In this document: in pieces, positions 39,536-47,862 of the stretch
How positions within the stretch are numbered: the stretch's first letter is position 1
Layout: each line of letters starts with the position of its first letter
Source: CAVSUB01 sp963816725
GTDB lineage: Bacteria > Acidobacteriota > Vicinamibacteria > Vicinamibacterales > 2-12-FULL-66-21
Length of the DNA: 64,000 nt
Assembly (NCBI GenBank): GCA_963816725.1
Contig: CAWFMC010000005.1
Location: forward strand, 352,221-416,220
Reading direction: 5' to 3'
The notes under the pieces: model-generated
What the model saw: only the letters and a program-made list of their open reading frames with translations
Told to the model about the DNA's origin: nothing
The model's database searches: none
Made by a program: the position numbers and the translations under genes

Positions 39536-40480
39536 CTACTGGCGGCGCCCGCCCTTCACGTCGAGGTTCTGGGTCAGATCCTCGGGCGTGATGTGGTCGA
39601 CTACACCGGTTGGCGGCACCTCGACTTTCGCCAGCCACAGCAGCCCGTTCAGGAAGATGCGTCGCTCGTTGACGTCGCCCCAATGCGCGTGCGTGTGGCC
39701 GCCAGTGAAGCCGAGCCCGCGGCCGCCGTCCGCCCTTGTGAAGGTCCACATCATCGTCTCCGCCTGACCGCTCGCCGCGACAATGTGATCGTAGGGACCC
39801 TTCGGGCTGACGTACGGCCCTTTGCGCACCTCGTCGCTCGGCGTGGCGACCAGGATGGGCGTCACCCGCTTCTGCACCGCGGGATCGCTCGACCAGCGCA
39901 TGTTGAAATACCACTCGTCCAGCGTGGAGAACGGTCCGACGCCGCGGGTGATCGGATGCTGCGGCAGCTTGTCGAAGGGCGGCGACCACATCGGGTTCAC
40001 CGAGTAGTGATCCTCGTAGTAGCCCCCGATCCAGCGGTGCATCGCCTCCCCCGGCTCACCTGCCGGGACCTCGACGCCATAGTGTGCGAATCCCAGACCG
40101 ACGCCCTTCGCCGCGAGCGCATCGATGACTTTGATCCGGTTGCCTTGAATGGCCGGGTTTCCCTTCCCGCCATCCGCATAAATCATCACCGCGTCCGCCC
40201 CGTCCAGCGCCGCATCGTCGTCGACGCGGGCGCCGTCGACCATCTTCGACGGCCAACCGCCGTCGTAGACCTGGACCGTGACCCCGGGAAATCCAGCGAG
40301 TGCCTTCTGCATGAGCAGCGAGCCGGCGCGAAACTCGTGCATGCCGGGCGGATGGCTCGGCTTGCCGGCGATGAGGACGATGCGTTTGTCGGCGCCACGC
40401 ACCGGCATGGCCACGGCCACGGCGGCAGCGAGAACGACGAAACCTGATAGACGGCGAAGCGTGCGGCGTGTGCTCTGCAT
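39536..40480 (-). CDS. Secreted ThuA-like protein
   Basis: A 314-residue exported protein: signal peptide (about 1-29, cleavage near VRGA), then a ThuA/glutamine-amidotransferase-like fold (RIVLIAGKPSHPPGMHEF; ADAVMIYADGGKGNP; GVGLGFAHYGVEVPAGEPG; GRGLGFTGGHTHAHWGD; RRIFLNGLLWLAKVEVP). Such proteins are common in Acidobacteriota and Planctomycetota next to sugar-degrading genes; their reaction is not known. The start could be ATG 40480 or 40489. A TACGAT hexamer 7 nt before 40480 hints at a leaderless mRNA starting there. Unlike the ThuA protein at 28.7 kb it has no EF-hands. Confidence 0.82.
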   Translation of the reverse strand: MQSTRRTLRRLSGFVVLAAAVAVAMPVRGADKRIVLIAGKPSHPPGMHEFRAGSLLMQKALAGFPGVTVQVYDGGWPSKMVDGARVDDDAALDGADAVMIYADGGKGNPAIQGNRIKVIDALAAKGVGLGFAHYGVEVPAGEPGEAMHRWIGGYYEDHYSVNPMWSPPFDKLPQHPITRGVGPFSTLDEWYFNMRWSSDPAVQKRVTPILVATPSDEVRKGPYVSPKGPYDHIVAASGQAETMMWTFTRADGGRGLGFTGGHTHAHWGDVNERRIFLNGLLWLAKVEVPPTGVVDHITPEDLTQNLDVKGGRRQ

Positions 40481-40528
40481 GGTGTGCATCGTATCGATCC
40501 AGCGGCGGAAGTCGATCACATTTTGAGG

Positions 40529-41665
40529 TCAGCGGGTGAACCGGGCTACGACCGCGGCCGCGGCGATGAGGAGCGTCGGTGACAGACGGAAACGGACCAG
40601 GAGGATCAGGCTGGCGACGGCTATGGCCACCGCCATCGGCGTAAGGAGTGTACTGCGGGCCAGCGTCACGGTGACCGCAGCCATCAGCGCCAGCGAGGCA
40701 ACATTGACCCCGTCGAGCATCGCCCCGGCGAGCGGCGATCGGCGGATAGCGGGAATGAGCGGCGCGCTGATCCAGACGAAGACGAAGGCCGGCAGGAAGA
40801 TGCCGGCGGTGGCGATGGTCGCGCCCTTGAGCCCTCCGAGCACGTACCCGATGAAGGTGGCGGTCGTGAACACCGGGCCGGGCGTGACCTGACCGACGAC
40901 GATCGCATCGACGAGCTGAGCGCTCGTCAACCACCCGAGACGCTCGACCAGGTCGGCGCGGAGGAAGGCCAGGAGCACATAGCCGCTGCCGAACAGCAGC
41001 GCACCAGGCTTGAGGAACACCAGGAAAAGCGTCGTGAGGGAGACCGGCACCGGCACGAGTCCCGGCGCGGTCGGGGCGATCAGGCCGGACAGGGTGAACG
41101 CGGCGACGCCGCCGATCCGTCCCCCACCGGCGCGAATCCACCGGATCAGCCCGACGCCGAGGCCGACGGCGAAGAGAATCGCGAGCTCGTTCAAGGGCCG
41201 CATCAGCGCGGCGACGAAGGCCAGCACGGCGGCCATCGCGAGCAGCCGGCTGCGGATCGCCGTGCGCGCGAGACCGATCAACGCCTGCCCGACGATGGCC
41301 AGCATGACCGGGGTAACGCCGCGAAAAACCATCATCACGGCGGGCAGCCTGCCGGCACGAACGTAGGCCCAGGCGACCGCGCAGACGATCACGAAGGCGG
41401 GCAGGATGAACGCGGCTCCGGCGACCAGCAGCCCGGGCACGCCCGCACGCAAGCGGCCGAGATGAATCGCGAGCTCGGTGGAGTTGGGGCCCGGAATCAG
41501 GTTCGTGGCGCCGACGAGATCGAGGAAGGCCTCGCGCGTGATCCAGCGGCGGCGGCGCACCACCTCGTCTTCCATCAGCGCGATATGCGCGGCCGGACCG
41601 CCGAATCCGATCGTGCCCAGCTTCAGGAAGACGACGGCCAGCTCACGCAGCCGTCCGGCGTTCAT
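40529..41665 (-). CDS. chrA: Chromate transporter (ChrA, two-domain)
   Basis: A 378-residue CHR-family membrane protein with two homologous halves. Motifs include TIGFGGPAAHIALMEDEVV in the first half, NLIPGPNSTELAIHLG, and in the second half KPGALLFGSGYVLLAFL and GQVTPGPVFTTATFIGY. ChrA effluxes chromate in exchange or symport. Its ATG overlaps the TGA of lgt (ATGA), so translation is coupled to a lipoprotein-modifying enzyme with which it has no known functional link. A role in sulfate-like anion transport is a possible alternative, since chromate mimics sulfate. Confidence 0.9.
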   Translation of the reverse strand: MNAGRLRELAVVFLKLGTIGFGGPAAHIALMEDEVVRRRRWITREAFLDLVGATNLIPGPNSTELAIHLGRLRAGVPGLLVAGAAFILPAFVIVCAVAWAYVRAGRLPAVMMVFRGVTPVMLAIVGQALIGLARTAIRSRLLAMAAVLAFVAALMRPLNELAILFAVGLGVGLIRWIRAGGGRIGGVAAFTLSGLIAPTAPGLVPVPVSLTTLFLVFLKPGALLFGSGYVLLAFLRADLVERLGWLTSAQLVDAIVVGQVTPGPVFTTATFIGYVLGGLKGATIATAGIFLPAFVFVWISAPLIPAIRRSPLAGAMLDGVNVASLALMAAVTVTLARSTLLTPMAVAIAVASLILLVRFRLSPTLLIAAAAVVARFTR

Positions 41666-42402
41666 CGGGCCGTCTGACGCGCAGGTCCGGTGAGGAGGAG
41701 CAGCAGCCCGGCGGCGACCGCGGCGAGCGACGCGAGGTGCGCGACCGAGAGGATGCCGAGCACCCGCACGTCGATGCGGATGAACTCGATCGCGAACCGG
41801 ACGGCGCCGGCGAGAACCAGATAGAGCCCGAGCACGCGGCGATCCGGATAGCCGGCGCGACGCGCATACACGAGCAGCAGCGCGATCGGCACCAGCGCGG
41901 CCGCTTCGTACAGTTGCGTCGGATGCACCGGAACGGTCGTGGGCGGGAGGCCTTCGGGGAACGCCACTCCCCATGGAAGCGTGGTCGGGCGGCCGTAGTC
42001 GTCACCGACCAGGAAACAGCCGATGCGCCCGATCGCATGCCCGATCGCGAGCGCCGGCGTCGCGGCGGCGAGCACGGCAATCGGCGGCAGCCGCTGCCGC
42101 CGCATCACGACGTAGCCGGCGAGAATCCCGCCGGCGAAGCCGCCGAACCAGCTCAGGCCGCCGCGGCTGAAGAGCAACGACGTGAACGGTTCTTCGCCGA
42201 GATGTTCGAAGACCCAGAGCAGCTTGGCTCCGGCGATGCCGCCGGCGAGCCCCGCGACCGCGGCATCGACGCCGGCTTCGGGCAGCCGTGAACGCAGCAG
42301 TTCGCGCCGGAAGATCCACAACCCGACGAGGGCGCCGACCGCGACCATCGCGCCGAAACTGGTGATCTCGAAACCGCCGATACGAAAGAGAACTGGATAC
42401 AT
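41662..42402 (-). CDS. lgt: Prolipoprotein diacylglyceryl transferase
   Basis: A 246-residue Lgt with seven predicted helices. It adds diacylglycerol from phosphatidylglycerol to the lipobox cysteine of prolipoproteins in the inner membrane. The signature is HAIGRIGCFLVGDDYGRPT (about 122-140), followed by HPTQLYEA near residue 170, which are the core conserved elements. It serves the predicted lipoproteins in this window (30.3 and 61.8 kb). GCGAGG before ATG 42402 supports the start. It is divergent from the histidine kinase. Confidence 0.93.
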   Translation of the reverse strand: MYPVLFRIGGFEITSFGAMVAVGALVGLWIFRRELLRSRLPEAGVDAAVAGLAGGIAGAKLLWVFEHLGEEPFTSLLFSRGGLSWFGGFAGGILAGYVVMRRQRLPPIAVLAAATPALAIGHAIGRIGCFLVGDDYGRPTTLPWGVAFPEGLPPTTVPVHPTQLYEAAALVPIALLLVYARRAGYPDRRVLGLYLVLAGAVRFAIEFIRIDVRVLGILSVAHLASLAAVAAGLLLLLTGPARQTAR

Positions 42403-42455
42403 CGTGTGCGCCTCGCCGCACACGCCATTGTGCGCGGGAACCCGCGGTTCGCAGA

Positions 42456-42461
42456 TAGAAT
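42456..42461 (+). promoter_or_regulatory. Putative -10 element for the kinase transcript
   Basis: TAGAAT ends 8 nt before the ATG of the small uORF at 42470, so the transcript would begin at or just before that codon. Confidence 0.4.
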
Positions 42462-42469
42462 CCTCGCAC

Positions 42470-42517
42470 ATGGCCGACCACAGAGGCCGCGGATCCAAGC
42501 GGTTCACGTCCGCATGA
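42470..42517 (+). CDS. Possible leaderless uORF ahead of the hybrid kinase
   Basis: A 15-codon ORF whose ATG follows TAGAAT by 8 nt and whose TGA overlaps the kinase ATG (ATGA, 42514-42517). No ribosome-binding site precedes the kinase start, so the kinase may rely on ribosomes finishing this uORF. The peptide is basic and shows no codon bias that suggests attenuation. Confidence 0.4.
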   Translation: MADHRGRGSKRFTSA

Positions 42518-45500
42518 CGTCGTCACGCGGCCATCTCACGGTGTCACGGACCGCGGTCGTCGTGGGACTCGCATTCCTCGCCGGCGGGATCGTCCTCGCC
42601 TTGTTGCCTCCTCGAGACGTCCCCAACCTGCACGCGATCCTCGACACCAGCTCGATGCTCTGCTGCGGCCTGCTTGCGTGCCTGCTGTGGGACGTCGGCA
42701 CGCGGCTCGAGAATGGGCTGGCCCGCTGGTTGGCAACAGCCTTCGGCGTCGCGGCGTGCTGCGAGCTCGTTCACGTCCTGGTGACGGTCGAATGGGTCGG
42801 CCTGCTGGCCCCGGTCACCGCCGTCGCTGATGTGCTCCGTCCAGGGACGTGGCTTCTCGCGGCGTACATCCTGCCAGCCGGCATCGCCCTCACCGCCTGG
42901 CGGGGCGTCCGGCGCGAGGCGTCGCTCGCGGCCTTTGCCGCGGGCTTGATGGCGGTGCTCGTCGTGCTCGTGGCGTTTGCCTTCCGTTCCCCGGCGTACA
43001 CGGCGCCATGGTGGCTGGGGACGACCCGCCCGGCGCTGCTCGGGGTCCCGGCCATGTGCCTGCTGGCGGCAGGCGCCTGCTGGTCCCGGCGCACCGACGA
43101 TCGGCTGTTACCCAATGTCGCGGCGACCGCGGCGCTGCTGGCGGCGTCACACGTCTTCATCCTCTACTCGCAGGCTCCGCACGATACGACTTCGATGGCC
43201 ACGCACGCCGCCAAGATCGGTGCCTACGTCGCCCTGATCGTTGCGGTGTGGCAGATGGCCTCGTGGGACATGCGCGAGCTGGCGCGTACCGAACGGTCGC
43301 TCGCCGAGTTGAATCACGAGCTCGAGGCGCGCGTGCGGGCGCGGACGGCCGAGCTCGAAGCGGCCAATCAGTCCTTGCGGATGGAGGCCGATGCGCACGC
43401 CCGGACCGAGCGGGTGCTCGACGAGAGCCGGATCCTCCTCCAGTCGATGACCGACAATTCCCCCTCCGTAATCTACGCGAAGGATCTCGAGGGCCGCTAC
43501 CTGTTCGTGAATCCGCGCTTCGTCGAGCTGTTCGGCGGCACGATTGCCGAGACCATCGGCAAGACGGACTTCGACGTCGCCCCGCGCGAAGCCGCCGAGG
43601 GCTACCGCGAGATGGACCGCCGGGTGATCGCCTCGAACGTCGCGCTGGCCGAGGAAGAGAGCGTCACCCTCGACGGCATCGTCCACACCTACTTGTCCGT
43701 GAAGGCGCCGCTTCGCGACAGCTCCGGTGCGCCCTGCGGCGTCTTCGGCGTGTCGACCGACATCTCGGATCGGCACCGGGCCGAGGCCGCGCTCCGGGCC
43801 AGCGAGGCGCGGACACGATCGATCATCGACGCCGCCCTGGATGCGGTCGTGACGATGGATGCCGGCGGGTTCATCACCGGCTGGACGGCGCAGGCGGAGA
43901 AGGTCTTCGGCTGGCCCGTCGCCGACGTGCTCGGCCGCCCGTTGGCGGAAGTCATCATTCCGGAATCGCTGCGCGCCGCGCACACCGAGGGACTCGCGCG
44001 ATACCTGGCGACGGGCGAAACGCGCGTGCTCAATCGCCGGCTGGAGCTTCACGCGGTGCGCCGTGATGGCACCGAGTTCCCGGTGGAGATTTCGATCGCG
44101 AGAATTCACTTCGGCGATGCGCCGGCCTTCAGTGCGTTCGTGCGCGACATCAGCGAACGGCACGAGGCCGGACAGCGCCTCGAGGCGCAGCTCGCGCGCG
44201 TGAGCCTGCTCGCCCGCATCACCCGTGCGATCGGCGAACGGCAGGACCTCGCCAGCATTCTCCAGGTGGTCGTTCGTAGCCTCGAAGATCACCTGCCGCT
44301 CGATTTCTGTTGCGTCTGCCTGTACGACCAGGTGCAGCAGGCCCTGGTGGTCACGCGGGTCGGCGCCCGGAGTCAGGCCCTCGCGTTCGAGCTGGCGATG
44401 CCTGAAGCGGCGACGATCCCAATCGACGAGAACGGGCTGGCGCGGGCAGTGAGCGGGCATCTGGTGTGCGAGGACGGCCTGGATCGCTCGTCGCATCCGT
44501 TCCCGAGGCGTCTCGCCAGAGGCGGCCTGCGCTCGTTCGTCGCCGCGCCGCTGGTCGTCGAGACCCGGATGTTCGGTGTGCTGATCGCGGCGCGGCGGCA
44601 ATCGCCGGGCTTCAACAGCGCCGACTGTGAGTTCCTGCGCCAGTTGAGCGAACACGTCGCGCTCGCCGCGCATCACAGCGAACTGTACGGGGCGCTGCAG
44701 GAAGCGTACGACGATCTGCGCCAGACCCAGCAGGCCATCCTGCAGCAGGAACGGCTCAAGGCGCTCGGTCAGATGGCCAGCGGCATCGCCCACGACATCA
44801 ACAACGCGATTTCGCCGATCGTGCTCTATACCGAGGCGATGCTCGAGAGCGAGGAGCAGCTCTCGGCGCAGGGCCGCGATTACCTGGCGATCGTCCAGCG
44901 CGCCGCCGACGACGTGGCGCAGACGGTGGCCCGGATGCGCGAGTTCTACCGCCAGCGCGAGCCGCAGCTGTTATTGCTGCCGGTGGAACTGAACGCGCTG
45001 GTCCAGCAGGTGATCACGCTGACGCGGGCCCGGTGGAGCGACATGCCGCAGCAGCGCGGCGTGGTGATCGAGACCGTTCTCCAGCTCGAGCCCGGGCTAC
45101 CGTTCATCCTCGGCATCGAGAGCGAGCTGCGCGAAGCGCTGATCAACCTGGTGTTCAACGCGGTCGATGCCATGCCCGACGGCGGCACCCTCACGGTCAG
45201 GACCCGCACGGGCGCGACCGCCGGAGCGCCCGGCCAGGTGCTGATCGAGATCGTGGATACCGGCGTCGGCATGAGCGCCGAAACCCGCCGCTTGTGCCTG
45301 GAACCGTTCTTCACCACCAAGGGCGAACGGGGCACCGGTCTCGGGCTGGCGATGGTCTACGGCGCGCTGCAACGACACGCCGCGACTGTCGAGATCGACA
45401 GCGCGCCCGGCGCCGGTACCACGATGCGGCTGGCCTTCGTCCTGCCACCCCCGGTGGGCGCGACCGCCGCGGACAAATCGGGCACACCCGTCGCACGGCG

Positions 45501-45894
45501 CCCGGGCCGGTTGCGGATCCTCCTCGTGGACGACGACCCGCTGCTACTGAAGTCGCTGCGCGACACCCTGGAGGCCGACGGGCATGTCGTGACCATCGCC
45601 AACGGCGGACAGGCGGGGATCGACGCGTTCCGGGAGGCCCACGCGCACGATCGGGAATTCGCGGTGGTCATCACCGACCTGGGCATGCCCTACGTGGACG
45701 GACGGCAGGTGGCGACGGCGATCAAAGCTACGGTGCCGGCCACGCCGGTTGTGATGCTGACCGGTTGGGGCCTCCGCCTGGTCGACGATGGCGACGTGCC
45801 TCCGCACGTCGACCGCGTGATCGGGAAGCCGCCGCAGCTCGCCACCCTGCGTCAGGTGCTCGGCGAGCTGACCGGGGACCTGTCGCAGCCCTGA
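42514..45894 (+). CDS. Hybrid sensor histidine kinase (TM-PAS-PAS-GAF-HisKA-HATPase-REC)
   Basis: A 1126-residue membrane kinase. About seven hydrophobic helices (residues 10-255) form a MASE-like sensor, followed by a coiled coil, a first PAS (about 300-420), a second PAS (about 425-545), a GAF domain (about 570-725), a HisKA dimer domain with phospho-acceptor H760 in GIAHDINNAISP, the HATPase (DTGVGM; GTGLGLAMVYG; about 815-975) and a C-terminal receiver with phospho-acceptor D1055 in ITDLGMP. There is no Hpt or output domain, so partner regulators must be elsewhere. The start at 42514 is chosen from the ATGA overlap with the small uORF; the frame is open further upstream. Confidence 0.9.
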   Translation: MTSSRGHLTVSRTAVVVGLAFLAGGIVLALLPPRDVPNLHAILDTSSMLCCGLLACLLWDVGTRLENGLARWLATAFGVAACCELVHVLVTVEWVGLLAPVTAVADVLRPGTWLLAAYILPAGIALTAWRGVRREASLAAFAAGLMAVLVVLVAFAFRSPAYTAPWWLGTTRPALLGVPAMCLLAAGACWSRRTDDRLLPNVAATAALLAASHVFILYSQAPHDTTSMATHAAKIGAYVALIVAVWQMASWDMRELARTERSLAELNHELEARVRARTAELEAANQSLRMEADAHARTERVLDESRILLQSMTDNSPSVIYAKDLEGRYLFVNPRFVELFGGTIAETIGKTDFDVAPREAAEGYREMDRRVIASNVALAEEESVTLDGIVHTYLSVKAPLRDSSGAPCGVFGVSTDISDRHRAEAALRASEARTRSIIDAALDAVVTMDAGGFITGWTAQAEKVFGWPVADVLGRPLAEVIIPESLRAAHTEGLARYLATGETRVLNRRLELHAVRRDGTEFPVEISIARIHFGDAPAFSAFVRDISERHEAGQRLEAQLARVSLLARITRAIGERQDLASILQVVVRSLEDHLPLDFCCVCLYDQVQQALVVTRVGARSQALAFELAMPEAATIPIDENGLARAVSGHLVCEDGLDRSSHPFPRRLARGGLRSFVAAPLVVETRMFGVLIAARRQSPGFNSADCEFLRQLSEHVALAAHHSELYGALQEAYDDLRQTQQAILQQERLKALGQMASGIAHDINNAISPIVLYTEAMLESEEQLSAQGRDYLAIVQRAADDVAQTVARMREFYRQREPQLLLLPVELNALVQQVITLTRARWSDMPQQRGVVIETVLQLEPGLPFILGIESELREALINLVFNAVDAMPDGGTLTVRTRTGATAGAPGQVLIEIVDTGVGMSAETRRLCLEPFFTTKGERGTGLGLAMVYGALQRHAATVEIDSAPGAGTTMRLAFVLPPPVGATAADKSGTPVARRPGRLRILLVDDDPLLLKSLRDTLEADGHVVTIANGGQAGIDAFREAHAHDREFAVVITDLGMPYVDGRQVATAIKATVPATPVVMLTGWGLRLVDDGDVPPHVDRVIGKPPQLATLRQVLGELTGDLSQP

Positions 45895-46015
45895 CTCTGC
45901 GTCCCGAGCCGCATCATCTGGTGTGCCTGCCGGGGCGCTCGCCACCGTGCGAATGGTCGCCCTGCCTGGCCGATGCTCGTGATGGCGAACACATCGCGGC
46001 CTGCGGCCTAACGGG

Positions 46016-46705
46016 TCACGCGGTGCCGGCGCGAGCCCGATGGAAGGCCTCGAGCGCCTGGTTCGCCGCGACGATCGTCGCCAGCTGCGCTTCGACCACT
46101 TCGAGTTGTGAACCGGGGATCGCGTAGTACGCGTCGTTCTCGTCGGCCCCCGTGTAAACGCGGTTCCCGACACAGCCGAAGCTCGCGGCCGTGCGCCCGG
46201 CGTTGATCGCCGCCGGGATCACCGCACACGTCGGCCGCCCCATCGTCGCGCCATCGGTTGCGACTCCGGCCGCCTGCGCGGCTTCGGCGAGCAGCATCAG
46301 CTGCCGTGCGTTCCCGCGCACGAGCACCACGTCCGGCATCAGCGGAGCGTCAGCGAGCGGCGAGTACACGGCGACCTGCAAGGGCGTCTGGCGCGTCGGG
46401 ATGTTCGGCACTTCCTCCATCTTCAAGTACGACAGTCCGACCATCGTTTCGATCACGCCCATCAGCTCACGCTGCTCCCCCGGCGACAGCGGCACGTTGT
46501 GGGTGTGCGCCCCGACCGGGCACCGCTTGTGGTCGTCGGCGACCGTGAAGAAGGTTTCCCCGTTCGCGGCGCGTCGCCAGTAGCCGCACCCTGCCGGCTC
46601 TGTCGCCTCGACGTGTGCGACTCCCGCGGGTGCCACGTCGGTGAACGTGATGGCCACGGGCGTGGAGGTGAGGTGAAGCAGATCGATCAGCGAACTCTGG
46701 GACAC
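46016..46705 (-). CDS. DUF169-family protein
   Basis: A 229-residue soluble protein of the DUF169 family, recognised by PVAITF near the start, AGCGYWRRAANGETFFTVADDHKRCPVGAHTHN (several conserved cysteines and histidines) and the C-terminal FGCVGNRVYTG. The cysteine pattern suggests metal or cluster binding, but the function is unknown. The frame is open 40 codons upstream; GGAGA 7 nt before GTG 46705 makes that start the best choice. It is convergent with the kinase and downstream of the M50 peptidase on the same strand. Confidence 0.8.
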   Translation of the reverse strand: MSQSSLIDLLHLTSTPVAITFTDVAPAGVAHVEATEPAGCGYWRRAANGETFFTVADDHKRCPVGAHTHNVPLSPGEQRELMGVIETMVGLSYLKMEEVPNIPTRQTPLQVAVYSPLADAPLMPDVVLVRGNARQLMLLAEAAQAAGVATDGATMGRPTCAVIPAAINAGRTAASFGCVGNRVYTGADENDAYYAIPGSQLEVVEAQLATIVAANQALEAFHRARAGTA

Positions 46706-46828
46706 GCGGATTCTCCGGTGCGAGGGAGTTGGTGGGGGGCGTTCACGCGCGCGCGACGGCGATGCGGACGCCTCCAGGGCCATTACGCTATCACCGACTC
46801 GGACGCACACACAGAGCACTGGCAAGCG

Positions 46829-47530
46829 TCAACGGAAATACGCGCGCGCGCCAGCCCACAAAAGGACGGCTGACAGCGCGCCGCACGCAGCGCCCCAGAA
46901 CCAGTACGGCAGGAACAGGGCGTCGGCCATGACCGCCACGTCCGAGGGCATCGGTCCCGACCGAGTCAAGGCCATGCTCGTGAACAGGTAGTCGGCCCGC
47001 GAGAAGACCGACAACGCGAGCTGCACGGCCAGGAACACGAGCACCGCCTGCGACGCGCCGGGAGCCCGCTGCGCCACGGCGAAGAGCGCGCTGGCGAGCA
47101 ACACGGTGAACGCAACCCCGAAAGGATTGCGGACGAGCCACACCGCGATGACGAGCAGCAGGACGCCGATGATGGTCAGTGCGCGTCCCGCCCGGACCGC
47201 GCGGCGGCCGACCAGCAGCAGAACGAACGCCGCGGCAGCCGGTCCCACGAGTCCCGACGCGGCGACGAGCGCGGTCGAAATTCGGCCGAGCGGACCGCCC
47301 CAGAGAGCGACGCCGCTCGCGTCCGGGTACAACCGCAGCGAGTAGAAGTGCCCTCCGAGGACCGCGGCTGCCAGGCCGTGACCGAGCTCGTGCGCCAGCG
47401 TCGAGATGAGGACCAGCGGCCAGCCGATCGTCCGGCCGAACGGGATCGCATAGAGGACCGCGGTCACACCGACGCTCAAGGCCAGGACGCGCGGGGCGCG
47501 GCGATCGACTCTCGTGGACAAGCCCGGCAT
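46829..47530 (-). CDS. M50-family membrane metallopeptidase
   Basis: A 233-residue multi-pass protein. The zinc motif HELGH (H47, E48, H51) lies in the second hydrophobic helix, as in site-2-protease/M50 enzymes. The later NPFG (about residue 135) or an aspartate near the end may give the third ligand, but the usual DG motif is not clear. Substrates are unknown; the compact form without PDZ or CBS domains belongs to the small M50B-like group common in actinobacteria and acidobacteria. The upstream gap has no recognisable promoter. Confidence 0.8.
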   Translation of the reverse strand: MPGLSTRVDRRAPRVLALSVGVTAVLYAIPFGRTIGWPLVLISTLAHELGHGLAAAVLGGHFYSLRLYPDASGVALWGGPLGRISTALVAASGLVGPAAAAFVLLLVGRRAVRAGRALTIIGVLLLVIAVWLVRNPFGVAFTVLLASALFAVAQRAPGASQAVLVFLAVQLALSVFSRADYLFTSMALTRSGPMPSDVAVMADALFLPYWFWGAACGALSAVLLWAGARAYFR

Positions 47531-47862
47531 GCGTGCGCACTGTATCAGGCATGAGAGGACGCGGCCGGCTCGCCTCTCCCATCGCGCGGAGCGCGGCGAC
47601 CAGGCTCAGCAACGTGCGCCGATCACATGACAGCCTTCCTTCCGTTCGACGGACGCAGCGCCCAGGACGACGGCGTCCAACGTTCCGGCGACCCGCGGGG
47701 TTGTAGAGGCGATATGCTGACGGCGTCGATCACGCGCAGAGACGGTTGGGCCACCGAGGGAACGACTCTGGTCTGGAACTCCAGACTGGGTCTCCGCGAC
47801 CGTCCGGCACCGGGCGTATGAGAGGCAGCGGACATGCAGCGCAGCTTCGGGCAACGAACCTG
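47531..47862 (+). other. Intergenic region between M50 and the FAD oxidoreductase
   Basis: About 330 bp in a divergent gap. A small perfect hairpin GTCTGG/CCAGAC with loop AACT lies at 47771-47786. No ribosome-binding site precedes ATG 47863. I see no RNA gene or repeat. Confidence 0.5.
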
